Below are positions 24,724 to 32,263 of a stretch of 64,000 bases of DNA, one piece after another. The position numbers were made by a program, and so were the translations under genes. Every line of letters begins with the position of its first letter. Within the stretch, counting starts at the first letter, position 1. Origin of the DNA: Catellatospora vulcania (GTDB taxonomy: Bacteria > Actinomycetota > Actinomycetes > Mycobacteriales > Micromonosporaceae); the NCBI RefSeq assembly GCF_009720385.1, contig NZ_WARX01000001.1, positions 124,001-188,000 on the forward strand. The letters run 5' to 3'. The notes below the pieces were generated by a model. It was not told the origin of the DNA, did no database searches, and was given only the letters and a program-made list of their open reading frames with translations.

Positions 24724-26034
24724 CTAGCGGTTGGGCGCTCCGGCGTCGCTGCGTCCGTCGAGGCTGATGGTGGGCTCGTTGCCGGCCAGCATGATGGTGG
24801 GCTCGTCCCCGCTCTGCGACTCGGCCGGCCGGGTCGCCTGCGGCTGATCGGGCTGCGGCTGCGCGGGTGCGGGCTGCGCCGGTGCGGCTGCCGGGGCGGC
24901 CGGTGCGGCCGGGCTGGGCGGCGCAGGCAGCGTCACGGCCTGGGTCGGCTCATCGGCGGGAGCCGGGTCGGCAGAGCGCTGTGCCTCGGCCCGGCGGCGC
25001 TCGGCCGCCTCAGCCTCGCGCTGCGCCTTGGCCAGTCGCTCCAGCTCGACGTGCAGCTGCTGCTTCAGCTCGGCCAGCCGGTGCTCGACCTGCGTGATGT
25101 CGGCCCGCATCGCCACCAGGCGGGTCTGGCCGTCCTCGTACTGCTGCTTGGCGGTGTCCGCGGCGGCCTGCTCGGCGGCCGCCCGCCCGCGGGCGAGCGC
25201 CACCTCCTGCTCGGCCTGGTCGGTGCGCTGGGACGCCTGGGTCTCCACCTCGGCCAGCTTCTGCTGGACGGTGGCGGTCGCGGCGGCGATCCGCTGCTCA
25301 GCCTCGGCGGACGCCGCGGCCAGCCGCTGCTCGGCTTCCGCGGCGGCCGCCGCGAGCTGCTGCTCGGCCTGGGCGCGGCTGTCGGCCGCGTGCTGCTCGG
25401 TCGCGGCGCGCGCGGCGGCGATCTCCTTGTCGGCCTGGATGCGTCGGGAGGCGGCCTCCTGTGCCGCGGCGGTGCGTACGCCCTGCGCCTCGACCTGGGC
25501 GTGCGCGAGCAGTTCGCGGGCCTCGGTGCGCAGGCGCTGCGTCTCGTTCATCAGGTCGACGCGGTGCTGCTCCTCGGCCTTGCGCTCCTCGGCCCGCCGG
25601 GAGGCCAGGGCGAGATCGAAGTCGCGGGAGGCGGTGGCGGCGCGCTCACGGGCGTCGGCGAGCAGGCGCTCCGCTTCGGACCGCTGGTCGGCGATCTCCT
25701 GGGCGGCGCCGTTGCGCAGGTCGTCGGCCTGGTCCTCGGCCAGCGAGAGGATCTGCTCCACGCGCGCGCCGAGGTGCCGGAAGGAGACGCGGGACGGCAC
25801 CGCGCGGCGGGCGGCGTCGGCGAGCTCCAGCTGGAGCTGCTGCACCTGGCCGGCCAGGGCCTGCAGTTGCGAGATGGCCTGGTCCCGTTCGGCGGCCAGG
25901 GTCGCCAGTTCGGATTCGACCTGGACGACGTATCGGTTCACCTGTTTCTTGTCGAAGCCCTTGAGGGACGTATCGAAGCTGGGTTCCGATGAGACGCCCT
26001 CACCGAGCGCGAACAGGTCTCCGCCGTGCGACAT
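24724..26034 (-). CDS. DivIVA-like coiled-coil protein (second paralogue)
   Basis: The 436-residue protein has an N-terminal DivIVA-like module (FDTSLKGFDKKQVNRYVVQVE) and a second conserved block (FRHLGARVEQILSLAEDQAD). About 250 residues of continuous Ala/Glu/Gln coiled coil follow, with repeats such as AEAEQRLAAASAEAEQRI. A disordered Pro/Ala tail ends in two similar motifs (EPTIMLAGNEPTISL). Proteins like this (Scy/FilP/DivIVA group) scaffold polar growth. ATG 26034 is taken; 26043 is possible. A hairpin ends about 24 nt upstream. Confidence 0.82.
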   Translation of the reverse strand: MSHGGDLFALGEGVSSEPSFDTSLKGFDKKQVNRYVVQVESELATLAAERDQAISQLQALAGQVQQLQLELADAARRAVPSRVSFRHLGARVEQILSLAEDQADDLRNGAAQEIADQRSEAERLLADARERAATASRDFDLALASRRAEERKAEEQHRVDLMNETQRLRTEARELLAHAQVEAQGVRTAAAQEAASRRIQADKEIAAARAATEQHAADSRAQAEQQLAAAAAEAEQRLAAASAEAEQRIAAATATVQQKLAEVETQASQRTDQAEQEVALARGRAAAEQAAADTAKQQYEDGQTRLVAMRADITQVEHRLAELKQQLHVELERLAKAQREAEAAERRRAEAQRSADPAPADEPTQAVTLPAPPSPAAPAAPAAAPAQPAPAQPQPDQPQATRPAESQSGDEPTIMLAGNEPTISLDGRSDAGAPNR

Positions 26035-26057
26035 GCGGTCCATCTTCACATAAAGAG

Positions 26058-26093
26058 TCACGCCGCGCCCGACAGGTGCCGGGCGCGGCGTGA
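26058..26093 (-). terminator. Hairpin between the two coiled-coil genes
   Basis: Perfect 14-nt arms (26058-26071, 26080-26093; core CGCCGCGCCCG) with an 8-nt loop lie just past the first gene's stop and 24 nt before the second gene's start. It may terminate the first gene partially or act as an attenuator. Confidence 0.65.
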
Positions 26094-26112
26094 TCAGATG
26101 TGGGCCGAGTCG

Positions 26113-27345
26113 TTATTCGGCCTTTTCCGCCTTGGGCTTCTCCTCGGCCGCCGGGGCGGGCGCGGGGTTGCCGACGCCGGGCACGATGCCGGCCAGGCCG
26201 GACAGCATCTGGCCGAGCTGCGCGGTGACCGCGTTCTTCTGGCGGGTGAGGTCGTCGACCTCGCGACGGGCGGCCGTGGTGGTCAGCTCGGCCTCGTTGC
26301 GGGCCTCGGTCACCAGGCGGTGCGCCTCGGCCTTGGCCTCGTTGACGTTCTTCTCGGCGGCGACGCGGGCCTTCTCGGTCGTCTCGGTCGCGGTGCGCTC
26401 GGACTCGACCCGGCGCGCCTCGGCGCGCTGCTCGATCTCCTTGGCCCGGTCCTCGGCGGCGCGGGCGCGCTCCTCGGCCTCGCCGACCAGCTTCTGCGTG
26501 GCGGCCACGGCGGAGGAGTGGCGCTGCGACTCCTCGCGCTCGGACTTCTCGCGGCGCTCGGCCAGCTCCAGCTGCAGGGCCTGCAGGTCCTTGTCGCGCT
26601 TGTCGCGGGCGTCGGCCAGCATCTTGGAGGCCTCGGCGCGCTTCTCCTCCGCCTCGCGGGCGGCCTTGGCGCGCAGCTGGGTGATCTCCCGCTCGGCGGT
26701 GGCGCGCAGCGTCGCGACCTCGCGCTCGACGGTGGCCTTGAGCTCGGCCACCTCGTGCGAGGTGGCAGTGCGCAGCTGCTTGGTCTCGCGGTCGGCGTCG
26801 GCGCGCAGCGTGTCGGCCTCGCGGCGGGCCTGCACCCGGACCTCGGCGGCCTCGCGCTCGGCGGCGGTGCGCAGGTTGCCGGCCTCGCGCTCGGCGGTCG
26901 CCTTCATGGCGGCGGCCTCGGCACGCGCCTTGTCGGTGATCTCGCGGGCCTCGAGGCGGGCCGCGGACAGGATGCCCTCGGACTCGCGCTTGGACTCGCC
27001 GCGGTGGTCGTTGGCCTGCTCCTCGGCGAGGCGCAGGATCTGCTCCACGCGGGTGCCGAGGCCGGACAGGGTGGGGCGGCTGTTCTCTTCCAGCTGCTTG
27101 CTCGTGTCGGTCAGCTTCTGCTCGACCGAGTTGAGCCGCTGCTCAGCCTGGCGCAGACGACGCTGGGCGTCGTTCATGCGCTGCTCGGCCTCCCCGCGTG
27201 CCTGCTCCGACTGGGCAAGCTGAGCGTTCAGGCGACCGACAAACGCGTTTACCTGCTCGCGGTCGAAACCGCGCAGGACGACTGTGAAGTCTTGTTGGGT
27301 ATTCGCGCCATCGAAGAACGCGACGGAGGAGGGCTGCTGGGACAT
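26113..27345 (-). CDS. DivIVA-like coiled-coil protein (first paralogue)
   Basis: The 410-residue protein shares its plan with the downstream gene: an N-terminal DivIVA-type segment (DFTVVLRGFDREQVNAFV), the block LGTRVEQILRLAEEQAN at about 95-112, then roughly 250 residues of heptad-rich coiled coil. It has a short Pro/Ala/Glu tail and lacks the EPTI motifs. It is cytoplasmic with no membrane segment. A scaffold at the growing pole or septum is likely by analogy with Scy and FilP of Streptomyces. ATG 27345 gives MSQQPSSVAFF. Confidence 0.83.
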   Translation of the reverse strand: MSQQPSSVAFFDGANTQQDFTVVLRGFDREQVNAFVGRLNAQLAQSEQARGEAEQRMNDAQRRLRQAEQRLNSVEQKLTDTSKQLEENSRPTLSGLGTRVEQILRLAEEQANDHRGESKRESEGILSAARLEAREITDKARAEAAAMKATAEREAGNLRTAAEREAAEVRVQARREADTLRADADRETKQLRTATSHEVAELKATVEREVATLRATAEREITQLRAKAAREAEEKRAEASKMLADARDKRDKDLQALQLELAERREKSEREESQRHSSAVAATQKLVGEAEERARAAEDRAKEIEQRAEARRVESERTATETTEKARVAAEKNVNEAKAEAHRLVTEARNEAELTTTAARREVDDLTRQKNAVTAQLGQMLSGLAGIVPGVGNPAPAPAAEEKPKAEKAE

Positions 27346-27493
27346 TGGGACATACTCGCAGATGACCCCGGGTGTAGCGCAAGGCCGTGGGGGCACTTTC
27401 GCCCACCGGATGTGGGCCGGAGGCACCAAAAGTGCCAGTGCCATTCCAGCCGTAAGATCCATACCGGAAGCCAATTGTGATTATTGCCGGAAA

Positions 27494-27533
27494 TGCCGGA
27501 TGGCGGAAGCGCGCCGTCGCGCCTCCGCCATCC
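27494..27533 (-). terminator. Hairpin terminator of ccr
   Basis: Arms of 18 nt (27494-27511, 27516-27533; CCGGATGGCGGAAGCGCG) with a 4-nt loop and one G-U-type mismatch lie 40 bp past the ccr stop. Confidence 0.8.
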
Positions 27534-27572
27534 GGGTCTCGGTAGCCGGCCTCACCTGCGGTGAGCTTGAGA

Positions 27573-28928
27573 TCACACCCCGCGGAAGCGGTTGATCGCG
27601 GGCAGGTGGCGGGCCCGCTTCTCCTGATCGCGTACGCCGAGGCCCTCCGCGGGCGCCAGGCACAGCACACCGACCTTGCCCTGGTGCGTGTTGCGGTGCA
27701 CCTCGTAGGCGGCCTGGCCGGTCTGCTCCAGCGGGAACACCTTCGACAGCGTCGGGTGCACCCGGCCCAGGTCGACCAGGCGGTTGGCCTCCCACGCCTC
27801 GCGGTAGTTGGCGAAGTGGCTGCCCACGATCCGCTTCAGCGACATCCACAGGTAGCGGTTGTCGTACTGGTGCTCGTACCCGCTGGTCGAGGCGCAGGTG
27901 ACGATGGTGCCGCCCTTCTTGGCGACGTACACGCTGGCGCCGAAGGTCTCCCGGCCCGGGTGCTCGAACACGATGTCCGGGTCCTCGCCGCCGGTCAGCT
28001 CCCGGATGCGCGCCCCGAACCGCTTCCACTCGGCCGGATCCTGGGTGTGCTCATCGGACCAGAACCGGTAGCCCTCGGCCGCCCGGTCGATGACCAGGTC
28101 GGCGCCCATGCGCCGGCAGATCTCGGCCTTCTCCGGGGAGGACACCACGCACACCGGGATCGCGCCGCCGTTGAGCGCCATCTGCGTCGCGTACGAGCCG
28201 AGGCCGCCGCTGGCGCCCCAGATCAGCACGACGTCGCCCTGCTTCATGTTCGCGCCGTGGTGCGACACCAGCTGCCGGTACGCGGTGGAGTTGACCAGCC
28301 CCGGGCTGGCCGCCTCCTCCCAGGTCAGGTGGGCGGGCTTGGGCATGAGCTGGTTCGCCTTGACGATCGCGAGCTGGGCCAGGCCGCCGAAGTTGGTCTC
28401 GAAGCCCCAGATGCGCTGCTGCGGGTCGAGCATCGTGTCGTCGTGGCCCGCCGCGTCCTCCAGCTCGACGTTGAGGCAGTGCGCCACGACCTGGTCGCCG
28501 GCCTTCCACTTCGTCACGCCGACGCCGGTGCGCAGCACCACGCCCGCGGCGTCCGAACCGACCACGTGGTACGGCAGGTCGTGGCGCTTGGTCAACGCCG
28601 ACAGCCGCCCGTATCGCTTCAGGAACCCGAAGGTCGACAGCGGCTCGAAAATGGACGTCCACACGGTGTTGTAGTTGACCGCGCTGGCCATGACCGCGAT
28701 CAGCGCCTCGCCCGGCCCCAGCTCCGGCACGGGCACTTCCTGCAGGTGGAGGGCCTTGCGCGGGTCCTTGTCGCGAGTGGCCAGTCCGTCGAACATGGCG
28801 GTCTCGTCCTCGCGTACCACCATGCCCTGGTACGAGGCGGGCACCGGCACGTCGGCCAGGCTCCGCAGCCGCGCGGCGGGGTCGGCCGCGTTCTCGGCTT
28901 CCATGATCACGTCGAGGATGTCTTGCAC
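27573..28928 (-). CDS. ccr: Crotonyl-CoA carboxylase/reductase
   Basis: Ccr reduces crotonyl-CoA with NADPH while fixing CO2, giving ethylmalonyl-CoA (butyryl-CoA without CO2). The 451-residue MDR-family protein reads very close to Streptomyces Ccr: KALHLQEVPVPELGPGEAL, NYNTVWTSIFEP, the nucleotide loop IWGASGGLGSYATQ and CASTSGYEHQYDNRYLWM. The start is GTG 28928, with GGAGG 7 nt upstream; earlier in-frame codons have no such site. It supplies the substrate for MeaA and C4 extender units. A shared operator candidate lies 197 bp upstream. Its terminator is the hairpin at 27494. Confidence 0.96.
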   Translation of the reverse strand: MQDILDVIMEAENAADPAARLRSLADVPVPASYQGMVVREDETAMFDGLATRDKDPRKALHLQEVPVPELGPGEALIAVMASAVNYNTVWTSIFEPLSTFGFLKRYGRLSALTKRHDLPYHVVGSDAAGVVLRTGVGVTKWKAGDQVVAHCLNVELEDAAGHDDTMLDPQQRIWGFETNFGGLAQLAIVKANQLMPKPAHLTWEEAASPGLVNSTAYRQLVSHHGANMKQGDVVLIWGASGGLGSYATQMALNGGAIPVCVVSSPEKAEICRRMGADLVIDRAAEGYRFWSDEHTQDPAEWKRFGARIRELTGGEDPDIVFEHPGRETFGASVYVAKKGGTIVTCASTSGYEHQYDNRYLWMSLKRIVGSHFANYREAWEANRLVDLGRVHPTLSKVFPLEQTGQAAYEVHRNTHQGKVGVLCLAPAEGLGVRDQEKRARHLPAINRFRGV

Positions 28929-29124
28929 GGCGCCACCTCCGTGGTGAGGGAACTGCGGCGTCCCGCGCTCGCGCTGCGGGCGGAGTTCCGGGTCTGCGGG
29001 CCATCCTTGGCGGGCCCTCCTGCGGGTCGCCATGTGGTCGGGCACACATGTGCGGTTCAGGTGAGCCGGACGTTACTGGTCGGTAGCTTGCGCGGGAACG
29101 CTTGTGTGAAAAAGTCCACGCTCT

Positions 29125-29142
29125 ACTTAACGATCATTCAGC
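29125..29142. promoter_or_regulatory. Acyl-CoA regulon operator candidate, copy 3
   Basis: On the minus strand CTGAATGATCGTTAAG matches the shared dyad. It stands between the end of the epimerase gene and ccr, about 200 bp before the ccr start, in a 236-bp gap with no gene. Confidence 0.55.
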
Positions 29143-29164
29143 CGGGGTGGCCCGCAGGGGCCGG

Positions 29165-29644
29165 TCAGTGGCCGTGGCCGGGCTCCACCAGCTCGACCAG
29201 CACGCCGCCGGCGTCCTTCGGGTGCACGAAATTGATCCGCGAGCCGGCCGTGCCGCGCTTCGGAGCCTCGTAGAGCAGGCGTACGCCGCGCTCGCGCAGG
29301 GCCGCGCAGGTCGCGTCGACGTCGGCGACCGTGTACGCCATCTGCTGGATGCCGGGGCCGCTGCGGTCCAGGAACTTCCCGATCGGCGAGTCCGGGCGCA
29401 GCGGGGCGAGCAGCTGCACTGCCCCACCCTCGGGACTCGGCCCGACCTGGAGCATCGCCTCGCGTACGCCCTGCTCCTCGTTGGTCTCCGTGTGCACGCA
29501 GGTCATCCCGAACGTACCTTCGTAGAAGGCGATCGCGGCGTCGAGATCCGGCACCGCGATGCCGACATGATCGATGCGCAGCAAGCCCACGAGCTGTGAC
29601 GGAGTGCTCTGTGATGAGGTCGACAGGGATGCTGGTTCGGTCAT
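29165..29644 (-). CDS. mce: Methylmalonyl-CoA epimerase
   Basis: The 159-residue VOC-fold protein begins its domain at LLRIDHVGIAVPDLDAAI. Metal-ligand positions His (DHVGIAV), Gln (AVQLLA), His (FVHPKD) and Glu (VELVEP) are all present, as in methylmalonyl-/ethylmalonyl-CoA epimerases. It interconverts the 2R and 2S acyl-CoAs needed by the B12 mutases. A Ser/Gln-rich lead of ~20 residues is unusual but short. The ATG at 29644 has CAGACT 6 nt upstream and is divergent from the thiolase (65 bp between starts). Specificity for ethyl- or methylmalonyl-CoA cannot be told. Confidence 0.93.
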   Translation of the reverse strand: MTEPASLSTSSQSTPSQLVGLLRIDHVGIAVPDLDAAIAFYEGTFGMTCVHTETNEEQGVREAMLQVGPSPEGGAVQLLAPLRPDSPIGKFLDRSGPGIQQMAYTVADVDATCAALRERGVRLLYEAPKRGTAGSRINFVHPKDAGGVLVELVEPGHGH

Positions 29645-29656
29645 GCGGTTAGTCTG

Positions 29657-29674
29657 ACCGAACCATCGTTAAGG
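29657..29674. promoter_or_regulatory. Acyl-CoA regulon operator candidate, copy 4
   Basis: ACCGAACCATCGTTAAGG keeps the right half of the shared dyad and most of the left half. It lies in the 65-bp gap between the divergent epimerase and thiolase starts and could control both. Confidence 0.45.
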
Positions 29675-29709
29675 CGATACGTGAACCAGGCCACTCGGAG
29701 GGGTACACC

Positions 29710-30891
29710 ATGACTTCTGTGATCGTGAGCGGAGCGCGCACCCCGATGGGCCGCCTGCTCGGCAACCTGAAGGACCTGTCGGCCACGCAGCTCGGCTCGG
29801 TCGCCATCAAGGCCGCCCTGGAGCGCGCCGGGGTCTCCCCCGACCAGGTGCAGTACGTGATCATGGGCCAGGTGCTGCAGGCCGGCGGCGGCCAGATCAC
29901 CGCCCGCCAGGCCGCCGTCGGCGCCGGCGTGCCGATGAGCGTGCCCGCCCTCACCGTCAACAAGGTCTGCCTGTCCGGCCTCGACGCCATCGCGCTGGCC
30001 GACCAGCTCATCCGGGCCGGCGAGTTCGACATCGTCGTCGCGGGCGGCATGGAGTCGATGACCAACGCCCCGCACCTGCTCGTCGGGCAGCGCACCGGCT
30101 ACAAGTACGGCGACGTCACCGTCAAGGACCACATGGCGCACGACGGCCTGTCCGACGCGTGGGACCAATGCTCGATGGGCGAGTCGACCGAGCGCCACAA
30201 CGGCCGCTACGAGATCAGCCGCGCCGAGCAGGACGCCTTCTCCGCCGCGTCGCACCAGCGCGCCGCCGCCGCGATCAAGGACGGCCGCTTCGCCGAGGAG
30301 ATCGCTCCGGTCACCATCCCCGCCCGCAAGGGCGACCCGATCGTGATCAGCGAGGACGAGGGCGTACGCCCCGACACCACCGCCGACACCCTGGGCAAGC
30401 TGCGCCCGGCGTTCGCCAAGGACGGCACCATCACCGCCGGCTCCTCCTCGCCGATCTCCGACGGGGCTGCCGCGGTCGTGGTCATGCGCAAGGAGAAGGC
30501 GCAGGAGCTGGGCCTCACCTGGATCGCCGAGATCGGCGCGCACGGCAACGTCGCGGGCCCGGACAACTCGCTGCACGCCCAGCCCGCCAACGCCATCAAG
30601 CAGGCGCTGGCCAAGGAGGGCCTGACCCCGGCCGACCTCGACCTGGTCGAGATCAACGAGGCGTTCGCCGCGGTCGGCATCCAGTCCACCCGCGAGCTGG
30701 GCATCGACCCCGAGATCGTGAACGTCAACGGCGGCGCGATCGCCCTGGGCCACCCCATCGGCATGTCCGGCGCCCGCCTGGCCCTCACCCTGGCCCTGGA
30801 GCTCAAGCGCCGCGGCGGCGGCACCGGCGCGGCCGCCCTCTGCGGCGGCGGCGGCCAGGGCGACGCCCTGATCCTCAAGGTCCCCGCCTGA
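29710..30891 (+). CDS. Acetyl-CoA C-acetyltransferase (biosynthetic thiolase)
   Basis: The 393-residue thiolase condenses two acetyl-CoA to acetoacetyl-CoA, or the reverse. The acyl-carrier Cys87 is in NKVCLSG, His348 in ALGHPIG and the base Cys378 in LCGGGGQG, equivalent to the triad of the Zoogloea enzyme. Length and start are normal for the family. It begins the C4 route used by the hydroxybutyryl-CoA dehydrogenases, an enoyl-CoA hydratase and Ccr. A family A palindrome follows 17 bp after the stop. Confidence 0.94.
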   Translation: MTSVIVSGARTPMGRLLGNLKDLSATQLGSVAIKAALERAGVSPDQVQYVIMGQVLQAGGGQITARQAAVGAGVPMSVPALTVNKVCLSGLDAIALADQLIRAGEFDIVVAGGMESMTNAPHLLVGQRTGYKYGDVTVKDHMAHDGLSDAWDQCSMGESTERHNGRYEISRAEQDAFSAASHQRAAAAIKDGRFAEEIAPVTIPARKGDPIVISEDEGVRPDTTADTLGKLRPAFAKDGTITAGSSSPISDGAAAVVVMRKEKAQELGLTWIAEIGAHGNVAGPDNSLHAQPANAIKQALAKEGLTPADLDLVEINEAFAAVGIQSTRELGIDPEIVNVNGGAIALGHPIGMSGARLALTLALELKRRGGGTGAAALCGGGGQGDALILKVPA

Positions 30892-30907
30892 CCGCCTTTT
30901 CGTGGCG

Positions 30908-30966
30908 CAACTCTTAAAGAGTCGCGGCTTCCCGGGTATCCGGTGGCCGCGACTCTTTAAGAGTTG
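30908..30966. repeat. Intergenic palindrome (family A, copy 2)
   Basis: Perfect 21-nt arms (30908-30928, 30946-30966; CAACTCTTAAAGAGTCGCGG) enclose 17 nt. Compared with copy 3, two bases differ and both are compensated in the opposite arm. It ends 35 bp before the MeaB start. Confidence 0.85.
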
Positions 30967-31000
30967 AGGCGCACCTGCTGACCCGTCCCGCCGTCTGTGA

Positions 31001-32002
31001 ATGGTTGAGCTGATGACCGAGCCGAGTACGCCGTCCCTGTCGCCTGTGCCGCAGAGGTCGGTCGCTGAGCTTGTCGCGCGGGCTCGGGAGGGGGAGGCCA
31101 GGGCGGTGGCGCGGCTGATCACGCTGGTGGAGTCGGGTGCGGCGGCGCTGGCGGAGATCGCGGCGATGCTGGCGCCCACGGCGGGGGACGCGATCGTGCT
31201 CGGGTTGACCGGGTCGCCGGGGGTGGGCAAGTCGACCACCACCAACGAACTGGTGCGGGCGTACCGGGCGGCGGGCAAGCGGGTCGCCGTGCTCGCCATC
31301 GACCCGTCCAGCCCGTACACCGGCGGGGCGATCCTCGGTGACCGGATCCGGATGCAGGACCACGCCACCGATCCCGGCGTCTACATCCGGTCCATGTCCA
31401 GCCGCGGCCATCTGGGCGGGCTGTCGGCGGCCACCCCCGCGGCGGTACGCGTGCTGGCCGGCGTCGGCTTCGACGTGGTGCTGGTGGAGACCGTCGGGGT
31501 GGGCCAGGCCGAGGTCGAGATCGCCTCGCTGGCCGACACCACGCTGGTGCTGCTCGCGCCCGGCATGGGCGACGCCATCCAGGCCGTCAAGGCGGGCATC
31601 CTGGAGATCGCCGACATCTTCGTCATCAACAAGGCCGACCGCGACGGCGTGGAGGCCACCCACCGCGACATCCAGGGCATGATCGCCCTCGGCGGGTCGG
31701 ACCGCGGCCCCGGGGACTGGCGGCCGCGCGTGGTCAAGGCCGTCGCGGCGCGGGCCGAAGGCATCGACGGCATCATCGCCGCGATCGAGGAGCACCGCAC
31801 CTGGCTGGTCGACACCGACCAGCTGACGGTGCGCCGCCGCCGCCGGGCCGCCGCCGAGATCGAAGCCCTGGCCCTGGGCCGGCTACGCGCCCGCTTCGCC
31901 GACCTGCCCGGCGACGGCATCGCCGCCCTCGCCGACAAGGTCGTCACCGGCGCCCTCGACCCCTACGCCGCCGCCAACCAGCTCCTGGACGAGCTGGTCT
32001 GA
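31001..32002 (+). CDS. meaB: MeaB/ArgK-type GTPase, B12-mutase chaperone
   Basis: MeaB couples GTP hydrolysis to loading and protection of B12 mutases. The 333-residue protein has P-loop GSPGVGKST at 71-79, AIDPSSPYTGG and GDRIRM (switch I/II-like), VETVGVGQAE, NKADRDG for base recognition, and the family-specific C-terminal dimerisation segment. In this window its clients would be MeaA (6080) and IcmA (42160), both unlinked. ATG 31001 and ATG 31013 are both possible; no clear ribosome site separates them. A family E repeat follows after 16 bp. Confidence 0.94.
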   Translation: MVELMTEPSTPSLSPVPQRSVAELVARAREGEARAVARLITLVESGAAALAEIAAMLAPTAGDAIVLGLTGSPGVGKSTTTNELVRAYRAAGKRVAVLAIDPSSPYTGGAILGDRIRMQDHATDPGVYIRSMSSRGHLGGLSAATPAAVRVLAGVGFDVVLVETVGVGQAEVEIASLADTTLVLLAPGMGDAIQAVKAGILEIADIFVINKADRDGVEATHRDIQGMIALGGSDRGPGDWRPRVVKAVAARAEGIDGIIAAIEEHRTWLVDTDQLTVRRRRRAAAEIEALALGRLRARFADLPGDGIAALADKVVTGALDPYAAANQLLDELV

Positions 32003-32018
32003 GCAGCACCCGCCGCAG

Positions 32019-32070
32019 TTTCGGGGAAACTGCATGCACAAGCCTCGCCTTTCGTGCAGTTTCCCCGAAA
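32019..32070. repeat. Intergenic inverted repeat (family E)
   Basis: Perfect 16-nt arms TTTCGGGGAAACTGCA (32019-32034) and complement (32055-32070) enclose 20 nt. It lies 17 bp past meaB; nothing more is recognisable in the remaining 190 bp to the ABC permease apart from a weak operator-like sequence at 32211-32228. Confidence 0.8.
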
Positions 32071-32263
32071 GCGCCGCGCAGGCCGCCGCCGAGAGGGCGG
32101 CAGGGGCGGTGTGGAGGTGGGCTTGTTAACGCTGTGTGAGCAGGTGGATTCGGCCGGAGAGCTGCTCGGACGCGGGTTGGCAACGATAGGTGAAGCGACT
32201 TCACGGGTGGACTGACCAATCGCTAAGGTGTCGGGGCACATAGGGCTCTTACGCGTGGAGGCG

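Noticed and set aside
32211-32228. ACTGACCAATCGCTAAGG before the ABC permease as a sixth operator copy
   Set aside because: It resembles the weak copy at 29657 but loses the central ATCGTT core, and the gene is not in the acyl-CoA pathway. It may be chance.
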